Shown here: one piece after another, positions 35,601-64,000 of the stretch
How the letters are laid out: the number at the start of each line of letters is the position of its first letter
Numbering within the stretch: the stretch's first letter is position 1
Assembly (NCBI GenBank): GCA_964017045.1
Contig: OZ024796.1
Location: 20,607,510-20,671,509, forward strand
Direction of reading: 5' to 3'
Source of the DNA: Omphiscola glabra
Taxonomy: Eukaryota > Mollusca > Gastropoda > Lymnaeidae
DNA length: 64,000 bases
Program-made: the position numbers and the translations under genes
Notes under the pieces: generated by a model
Databases searched by the model: none
What the model was told of the DNA's origin: nothing
The model's input: only the letters and a program-made list of their open reading frames with translations

Positions 35601-36546
35601 CACGCTCGAGGAAAGACGTCAAAACACTGCAGATCCGGCATCAACACGAACTAGATAGAATTGAAGCAGACTCGAGTAGGTGGAAAATGGTCATGAATAC
35701 AGACAAGACGGTTCACACGATGTTCACAAATGGAAGAAATACACTAATGGTTGAAACGAAACTAACTATCACCGGGAGACAGCTGAAATGGGATTGGAAT
35801 CCAATTTATTTGTGAGTGAAGTTGGACAAAAAACTCCAACTACATAACCATATAAACGAACTATGCGCCAGAACCTCACAAAAATTAGGCTTGGTGAAAA
35901 AGCTGGCCTGCACCGACTTGGGTGCGGACGCAAGACTACTGAGATCCCTATACCTACTTAGTTTGAGAGGGGCAATGGACTATAGCCTTCCAGTCCAGAC
36001 CTTCGCAAGCCGCAAGGCTCTATATGGATTGGACCGCATCCAAAACCGGGCTTTTAGATTTGTATGCGGGTCGATACGCACGACACCCAAGGCGGCGGTG
36101 GAAATAATGGCTCATGTCGAACCGCTCGATATCAGACGGAAAAAGGCGGTCCTTACGACAGTGGAGCGATTCCCGTGGATGGACAGGCAGTAACCCTGCT
36201 TTCAGTTACAGGATTGATGGGTAAAGAAGACAAGATTAAAGAGATCCTCCTTTATGGATACGGTCCACAGTCTTGAGGGAGACATGGCATTACCTGAAAT
36301 TTGGGAAAAAATGAGGGCGATCTCAGCATGGGGCCCTCACGAAAGCCTTATCCGACATGAAATTCGACTCGCTACGACGAACACGGAAGCCCAAAATGCC
36401 AGCCCTCAATCAGAACTATCAGAGGCAGTGCAAAGAACGATTAACGCCTACCCGGACAGTGTGGTGAAAGTCTTCACATATGGCCCATGCTTTGGAGGGG
36501 AAAAACGAAGCGGGTATGATGCTCTCATCCAGTATCCCAAAGAGAT
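35600..36546 (+). pseudogene. 5'-truncated non-LTR retrotransposon (reverse transcriptase C-terminus plus RNase H), with stops and frameshifts
   Basis: Reading passes through HELDRIEADSSRWKMVMNTD, WDWNPIYL, a TGA at 35813-35815 and then, in the same frame, VKLDKKLQLHNHINEL. It continues to LYGLDRIQNRAFRFVCGSI and VEPLDIRRKKAV, shifts frame after about 36190, and returns in VHSLEGDMALPEIWEKM and SVVKVFTYGP. These are the region after the catalytic loop of the reverse transcriptase, the thumb, and the start of an RNase H domain in I-type elements. The RNase H motif expected as TDGS reads TYGP, so the catalytic Asp is lost. Truncated at both ends and nested in composite repeat copy 2. Confidence 0.8.
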
Positions 36547-37830
36547 AGCGACATTTATTCATTTAGGTGTATATTCTGTTAATTTTATTTATCGAGCTCA
36601 TTTAAGAGAAAAACAAATCTGGGGCCCCCAAGCCCCAAACAGAATGTTATAAAAAGTTTATAACCCTTTAAGAATTCCTTCCTTTAATGATGGATTTATG
36701 TATAAGGTTTGGTCAAGATTCATCAATTGATGTAAAAGACTTCGTGGAACAAACAGACAAACGTTCACTTTTATATATATACTAACCAATATACACATTT
36801 CCATCGGATCCCATTGACATCCCGACTCCTTTGGGATCCCGAACTAATTGAGATCCCGATTGGATCTCATTTCCAAGTAGGATATTTTTTTCCAATTTTT
36901 TCCCCTTTTTCATGTGGGATCCCGATCCCGTTAGGATCCCGTTAGGATCTCGTTTCCCTTAATGTATCCTCTTCTCTGATGGGATCCTGTTTGCCCTGTA
37001 GGATCGTGTTACCGGTGTGTTCCATCTTAATAATTCAAGTTTAGGATTCTCTTCCTCGTTCGGATCATCTTCCCATTAGGATTTTGTTCCTGGTAGGATT
37101 ATGAAGGTTCTGTTTAAAGAAAATACCCATAAAAGTATAGAACTAAACTAACAGACCAATATGCTTTTAGACTCCATTATTAATCCCGTAGATCAATATA
37201 GAGCTTTCTGGAACATTCTAGATTTAAATTAATATCGCCCTCCAAACGTGTAAACAATAATTTTCCAAGTAATTTGTTTTTCTAAAAAAGAAAATTTATA
37301 CAACTAAATACACTGCTTTAACTATAATACAATGAAGTTGAAAGAGGAGCCCCTATTGGGACCCATTCCATAACTGTACCGATTTAGTTTTGCCTGAGAA
37401 GTGGTCCCTATAATTCAGACAAAATATAGAGTTAGAAATTAATTGTCCCATTAAAAATGCCATAGATATACCTTTTCAAAATGATGTTACTTTCTGGAAA
37501 ATTCTAGATTGAATATTCTTAGTTTTAAATCGGTATTTGAATATGGATAATCAAGTGTATGTGTACTACATGTGGTCGAGATCCTTCTATTCATTTAGAA
37601 GTATTTATTGTTAATTTTAATTATAAGGCTCATATAAGGAAGAAAAAAAACGAATTCGGGGCACTGGCCCTTATCGGAATGTTATAAAAGTTCCCAATCC
37701 TTAACAGTTCCTTCCGGAAAATGATAGATATTTGTGTCACGTTTGATCAAGATCGTTCACTCCTTGTAAGAGTCTTTGTGGAACAAACAAATCCACAAAC
37801 TGACATTCACTTATATTTATATATATACTA
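36547..37830. repeat. composite repeat: right part of copy 2, then copy 3
   Basis: 36547-36790 ('tttattcatttaggtgtata', 'gaatgttataaaa', 'ggaacaaacagacaaacgtt') matches 37590-37830 in order. Copy 3 starts with an ATCCC array at 36800-37100, followed by the 'ttctggaacattctagattt' body. Confidence 0.75.
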
Positions 37831-38740
37831 GCGGATATACCCGGCATTTTACCGGGATAGCATTCGGAACGAAGGAACTTCTACAGTCTACAGCCTTATA
37901 ATAATTTCGATCCCGGTGGGCTCCCAATCCCGTCAGTAGCCCGCTGCCGTTAGTATACCAGTTCCCATGATATAATCTTAATCCCATCGGTATTCCGATC
38001 CCGTTGTTATCTCGATACCAGTGGCATAACGATACCGGTGGGATCCCGATATCGGTTCGATCCCGATAGCTGTTGGATCCCGATACCAGTGTGGTAAAGA
38101 TATCGGTAGGTTTGAGTTTTCTGATAGGATCCCGATCCGAATGGGATACTTATCCCATTAGGATGTCAATCCCGTTAGTATACCGTTTTTCGGTAGGATC
38201 CTCTTATCTGATAGGATCCCATTTCCTGATAGGATCCCAATCCCGGTTTGATTCCGCTACCCGATAGGATCACGCTTCCGTGGGGTTCAATTTACTGCTG
38301 GATCTCGTTAACGTTACTATAAGCTTTTATATCCCATTATACATCCCCGTGGAACTATATATCATTTTCTGGAACATTCTAGATTAAATGTGTAAAAAGT
38401 GTCTTTTCCAAGTAAGTATTCTTCGATTACAAAAAATTCTACAACTAAATGTATTTCTATAACTATAGTACATTTAACTTAAAAGAGGGGCCAAGGAGGC
38501 CCATTCCATAATTTCACCGAATTACTTTTGCCAGAGATGGGGCCCTACAAAAAATTTTCAGGTAAGTTATGAAGTTTACATTTTAAATTTGTCCCATTAA
38601 AATCTATTGAATAATGCCATATAGATATAGTGTTTTAAAGTTATCGAACTTTCTGGAAAATTCTAGTTTGGATATTATTAGTTTTAAATCCACCGATATT
38701 TTAGTTTTGACAGTGAAGTGTATTGTTTTTTTTTAATATG
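37831..38740. repeat. composite repeat, copy 4
   Basis: Starts with 'actagcggatatacccggca', then an ATCCC array 37910-38310, then the 'tataagcttttatatcccat' body and 'gaattacttttgccagagat'. Ends near 38740. Confidence 0.75.
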
Positions 38741-39122
38741 CCACGTATTAAACGTCTTATCTCGGGCAAATGATTGAAAACTTAATAACAAAATACATCC
38801 TTTCTTTTAAATTATATACTTTAAATTTAGCTATACCGCTGGTCGTTTCCGGAATAGCAATCATTTACTTTGTGCATCCTAAAATAGTTATTTGCACACT
38901 CATCATTGGGTTGTTCACCATTTGTTCTGTTTCTTAAAAAGGAATCCACTTTAATTTCAACAAAATAGTTTTCAAAGAACATGGTATGTAATTGAAAGAA
39001 AAGGGGGAAAATGTCAGCACCATTAAATAGTATTTACCATTCAACTCTAGGGAGTTGTTAGAAATAAAATAAAATTAAGACCTTGTCATGGTGCTGCGAT
39101 GACTTTGATAAAACTCAAACTC
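38741..39122. other. intergenic, nothing recognised
   Basis: AT-rich unique-looking sequence. Confidence 0.45.
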
Positions 39123-39126
39123 TTAA

Positions 39127-39657
39127 GGGTCTTTCGCAAATGACTTCACGCAAAAATGACCTTTTTATGACCCCCTCCCCTTGTCACAAAGTGTCAAAAA
39201 TTCTTTAACCCCCCCCCCACGTGTCACGTCATACCTTAAAAATTTCAAAATTTTCATAGCTAAAATAAGATTTGAATTTATTCTTTAACATTTTCCCATA
39301 CTGGATTAAGATGTAGCATTCTTAGAAAACAATGAAGTCACCCACGAGCCGGACGTAAAAGGCCACAACAGTTTTTGCGTCATTTTTCGATATGCGCAGA
39401 AGGTGTGCGCGACTGAGTTTCACGGTAAATAAAATACCTGAGGCAATTTCGACCTAAATTAATCTTTTTTTTAAAAATGACATAAATATTTTTAAAAATT
39501 AGAAATTTGTAGATTTAAATATATTTTTGTGACATTACAAATTTTTTAACTCCCCCCCTGCCCCCCCCCCCCCCCCCCAAACCACTTCTCCATCACAAAG
39601 TGTGACAAATTCTTAATCTCCCTACCGCTGAGAATGACGAAATTTGTGAACATCCCC
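39127..39657. mobile_element. MITE-like element with TTAA flanks and imperfect TIRs
   Basis: Left end TTAA-GGGTCTTTCGCAAATGAC. The right end in reverse complement is TTAA-GGGGATGTTCACAAATTTC. Both flanks are TTAA (39123-39126, 39658-39661), the target of piggyBac-like and some other elements. Internally there are facing blocks with poly(C) and 'tgtcacaaagtgt' words. No coding capacity. Confidence 0.5.
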
Positions 39658-40411
39658 TTAATGCTTTGGTGTGTATATCGCATTTGATTTGTTTCCTGTA
39701 TTTGTGATATTGTTTTGATGTTGCATTGTTTTTCGTTATTTCGGCGGGTGATGAAGAAATGCGAAGTTATAATAAAGAAGATTTTAAATAAAATTAAAGT
39801 AAAATTAAAATTAAAAAACTTTTAAAAAGACATTATTTCGAAGCCGTGTTTAAGCGCATTAAAAAGGAAAAAATAAATATAACTTATTATAATTTTCTTT
39901 GACTATAATTTTCTTAGATTAAAACAATTGAAATTGGCATGGTTGCATTGTCTTTGCTTTTTTTAAATTACGCTGCATTTGAACCTGCAAAAGGTAATCA
40001 CAAACACTTGTTTCGATCAGCAAAGACATCTTTTTAAAAATAATTAAGTGTATATGTGGTATTTGATTATCTATTCATCTGTATATGTCAGGTTTGATAA
40101 TTTCTTAATCTTTTTATGTCATGTTTGATCATTTTTTAAAACTTTATATGTCATGTTTGATCATTCATTTCTTCATCTGTATATGTCATGTTTGAACATT
40201 AAAAAGTTACCATCGGCCGTGGGAAATTCTTATTATGCATGCATGCTATCAACATCGACAAATAAAAAGCATTTTCAACACAAATTTTTTTTAACGCTTT
40301 AACGTATTTTGAAATCGATTAAACAAAAAAAAATTGAACTACACTCTATTAAAATGCATTTATCAATTTCACACTTGAGTGCAAATGACATCTTTAGGAT
40401 CTTGAAGTACT

Positions 40412-40415
40412 TTTA

Positions 40416-40417
<2 letters not shown>
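40412..40417 (-). terminator. candidate polyadenylation signal overlapping the stop of the vWA gene
   Basis: On the - strand GAATAATAAAAG holds the stop TAA and the AATAAA hexamer overlapping by two bases. If used, the 3' UTR would be very short. A further signal downstream cannot be excluded. Confidence 0.4.
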
Positions 40418-60722
<20,305 letters not shown>

Positions 60723-60929
60723 TCTCGATTTCCACTAATGGAACTATTGGACAAATTAAGGAAACATTATTTGCTTTTCTGAAACAATTATGCTGACATT
60801 AAAAAAATGTTCTTTCTTAAAGATCATTTCATAAGTTGAAGCGTGATGTATTGCACTACAAAACAGCCAGGATCTATGTAACTGACTTTACATGTACTTA
60901 ATCACAAAATGTACCAGCAAAGTATTGAT

Positions 60930-61290
60930 CCTTACCTTAACGAAGACTCCCACTGGTTCAAACTGGGCGTAGAACAACGTCCTGTGCTAGAATGGGGTTA
61001 GCCTTACCTTAAGGAAGTGTCCCACTTGTTCAAACTGGGCGTAGAACAATGTCCTGTGCTAGAATGGGGTTAGCCTTACCTTAAGGAAGTGTCCCACTGG
61101 TTCAAATTCGGTGTAGAACACACAACGTCCTGTGTTAGAATTTGTTTAGACTTACCGTAACGAAGTGTCTCACTGGTTCAAATTCGGTGTAGAACACACA
61201 ACGTCCTGTGTTAGAATTTGTTTAGACTTACCGTAACGAAGTGTCCCACTGGTTCAAAATCGGTGTAGAACAGGCAACGTCCTGTGCTAG
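60930..61290. repeat. about 70-77-bp repeats, 5 copies, upstream of the vWA gene
   Basis: 'accttaaggaagtgtcccac' plus 'tggttcaaactgggcgtaga' plus 'acaatgtcctgtgctagaat'. It starts about 200 bp upstream of the start codon, where a promoter could lie. Confidence 0.9.
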
Positions 61291-61299
61291 AATGTCGTG

Positions 61300-63190
61300 T
61301 CACCGACAAGAGGCAGATTTTATAATGTATTCGGTGACAGCTTTTCGTGTCCATTTGTTATGGTTCGTAAAAGAAACAACTGAACAAAGGAAGTAATTAC
61401 GTTTTAACTGGTAACAGTCGCTAAACCAAACACTAATAGTGAAGATCAAAGCATTATAATGATGGTTCAATTCAATGATAATGGACACACATGTAATTAA
61501 CTTCTTACAGACGTTCACCTGAATTAGCCTCTGGATATGTTGGACATTTATAGTTGGAAAACGATCTCTTGACGTAGGAAAAAGTAATCATCTCTGAGCT
61601 TCATTTTCGCTCATAGCAACAGGTCGTAAATGTGGACAAGTTGGCAGAACGATAGCGAGAGAGATTTTTTAAAATATGAATCCGGTACAGCGGTTGCACT
61701 GTCAGTCATACCAACTATCGATGTTTTTTTGGAGTTACCCGTTCAATGATTTTTTTTTTCTAAAACTATAAATAGCATCAGTTAAGTAATTTTTTTTTAC
61801 AATTTCATTTTTTGTTCAAGAAGGCTTTATGCCAATACTTCTGTTGTTTCAAATTGTCATTTCAGTTTTTTTTTTTTACTCCCCCGTTCTATTCGTTTCC
61901 TTTTATATAACCTGATTGCAGTTGCCACTGCCCGCCACCACCATTTACCCAGTCTGAAATTTGGTACATACTGTATGTTACATTCGCGCACACTTAACAA
62001 ACATTCATAAATCCCACGTAACTCGTTTAAACAGGGATGGGCAGCCAAACCTGCTTGAAGACCACTGACATAGACCATAGACTGAACCCGATTTGGACTC
62101 GCTGACCACTTGGCAGTCATCCGCTTCCAAGGCTGACCACACACTTTATTTACTGTGGTTTTCATTTTATAAAAATGCTTCTTATCCGATGCTGAAAGCT
62201 GGAAGACGAGACGTTCATCTCGAGACTCATTATATGTTGTGCTTACTGGATACTTTGACAGAATGTATCTATTTAAATGATAAATTAATTCGTTTTTATT
62301 ATTACAATTGTTTGCTTCTTTTGTCGTCTTTGAATATTCGATTTAAAAACTTCAGTTTCATACAATAAAACACTACCAAAATATAAAAACGATCCAATTA
62401 ATTCTTATATTTTAAATTGAAAAAAAATGTTTAAATTCTTGATACTTATGACGAATGAAGAAAATTAGTAGCTTCAAAAAAATATTTTCATTTAATTCGG
62501 TTCTTTTTTTTTTTTACACGATATTTAGGTCTAAAAGTGAAGCAGTTCTCAAATATGACTATTGGTTATTTTAAGCCCTTAAAATTGTTAGGCTTAGATT
62601 AAACATAGAGTCGTCCACGGGGCAGGTTCATGCAAAAATATACTGCTATGTGAATCAAAAGATTGTGCCTAGGTTATTTTGACGATCATTAATAATGAAT
62701 ATATATATATATATATATTAACACTACTGGAAGTTGCCCTTTCACTCTAAAGGTAAACAAATCTCTCTCGTTTTTGTGTTTGCTACATTTTGCACTTTGA
62801 TGCAATTTAAAGTTTATATAACTTAAATCAATAAAAATACATCAATTTAAAGATTTGAGAACAATCAAACATATTCTTGTAACATGCGTACAAATTATTT
62901 CCCCCCCCCCCCCCCAGCTTTTTAAAATTGCAATTTGTTGGAATCGAACCGGTCACCCCAGGCGGTCTTGGTATTGCTAATTACAACTGCAGGTGTCTAT
63001 TTTTACACTTAGCGTATGAGTATTTGCGACAAAACCCAAGGCGATAACTTTAGATATTGATCTATTGATTATGACATTTTGAGAACATTATTTCTCACAG
63101 TAACACATTCAAAACTCTAAATTCGGGTTTAAAATATATATTAAACAAATCTTTAAAAAAAAGATGTTTCTATAAATCCGTTATAAAATT
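61300..63190. other. no gene recognised
   Basis: A 102-codon open frame on the - strand at 61857-62165 has no recognised domain. An (AT)n run at 62699-62719 and a poly(C) run near 62901. Confidence 0.45.
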
Positions 63191-63490
63191 TAATTTAGAT
63201 CTATTGCTGGTGGAGACGAAAATTTGACAAAACATGCGTACAAGTAACGCACTTTATAAGAATCCAAATCCCCCCCCCCCCCAAACCTCCGGCTATGCTC
63301 GCAATCCCAGATTTATTTTAAGCCCCTGAACTATATTGATATTTTAATGACTCACCCGCTTTTGCAACGCAGATTTATTTCACAAGCTATATCGGAAAAC
63401 AAATGGAAAAATTACGCACCAAACACACATTCGTTTTTAAAAAAAAAATCTAATTTGTTGCAATTATCGGGAATTTTATTTCGTGAAACA
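63191..63490. repeat. second copy of the dispersed repeat at 31815-32060
   Basis: Shared ordered words: gacaaaacatgc, acgcactt, atttatttcaca, gaattttat. A poly(C) run lies inside. Confidence 0.5.
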
Positions 63491-64000
63491 AAAGGCATCA
63501 TATTACCTTCATCCTCCCCTTAAAAAACAGGAAAAACAGATTTTTGGGGTTGGGGTATGGTGTGAAAACTTTGGCGGAATGTATCGTCATCGGCAACGCG
63601 TCTACGTGCCAAGTTTCAGCATGACAGGTTGGCGTGAAGTGGGTCAGTTAACTGTCCGCAGATTTTGCCTGGCAGCGACGAAGAAAAGCGAAGCTAATTT
63701 AAACTGTGGATATCCTAACTTCATATGAGTATAAGCAATTTATGGTATGTAGTTGACAAGTATACACCCAGCAAGCAGTGAAATGTGACGCCGGAAAAGG
63801 AAAAGGCTGGCTCTAATCAATTCAGTGTTGGGAAATGTCTGTTTTGTCGATGCATACAAAGTGTGGGCAGCGCCATCTTGCAGCGCTAATTCCAGACATA
63901 CTAACGTAGTTTTTTTACTGTGTGTTTATGATGTTATGGTGTTGTTGATTAAAAAATTATTCCTGATAGACTTCAACCTCATTCCGGTGGACCACCGTGT
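63491..64000. other. no gene recognised
   Basis: An 81-codon open frame (63483-63728) contains VYVPSFSMTGWREVGQLTVR. I do not recognise a family. Confidence 0.4.

Noticed and set aside
61857..62165. 102-codon frame on the - strand
   Set aside because: No family recognised, lysine-rich end from an A-run, no supporting context.

Overview
The window is animal nuclear DNA: AT-rich, with large introns, GT-AG splice signals, many minisatellites and decayed transposons. A gastropod mollusc, probably a freshwater snail, is the best guess. The main reason is two short hAT elements that match the SPIN family as I remember it, which has been reported from the pond snail Lymnaea. There is no operon, CRISPR array or phage here. 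The annotation was assembled by reading splice phases by eye.

Left part (3-25 kb, + strand): two tandem paralogous genes for small secreted proteins of about 110 and 113 residues, each in three exons. Exon 1 is a 73-nt signal-peptide exon in both, and the intron phases are 1 and 2 in both. Each has a TATA box about 100 bp before the ATG and a polyadenylation signal 60-100 bp after the stop. The mature parts share ten cysteines with the CxxCxC and CC signatures of von Willebrand factor type C (VWC)-like domains. Intron 1 of the first gene (10 kb) carries a dead hAT transposon with terminal inverted repeats (TIRs) and a target-site duplication (TSD).

Middle (24.6-40.4 kb): no host gene seen. 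It holds a 36-bp minisatellite of about 36 copies, a (TAA)n tract, a 3-kb AT-rich satellite of about 40-bp units, and four copies of a composite repeat built on an ATCCCGAT-like minisatellite. One composite copy is interrupted by a truncated non-LTR retrotransposon. A MITE-like element flanked by TTAA lies near 39.4 kb.

Right part (40.4-60.7 kb, - strand): one gene convergent to the pair, with a signal peptide, three von Willebrand factor A (vWA) domains and an acidic C-terminus; the model gives about 656 residues. Each vWA domain sits on three exons with the same phase pattern (1-0, 0-1, 1-1). The linkers are encoded by a chain of microexons of 12-27 nt (perhaps one of 3 nt), all phase 1-1, giving an acidic and Pro/Thr-rich tether. 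The first vWA domain has lost the metal-binding (MIDAS) residues. Minisatellites abut or grow out of two of its splice junctions.

The rest (60.7-64 kb and the first 3 kb) is repeats, retrotransposon tails and sequence where I see no gene.
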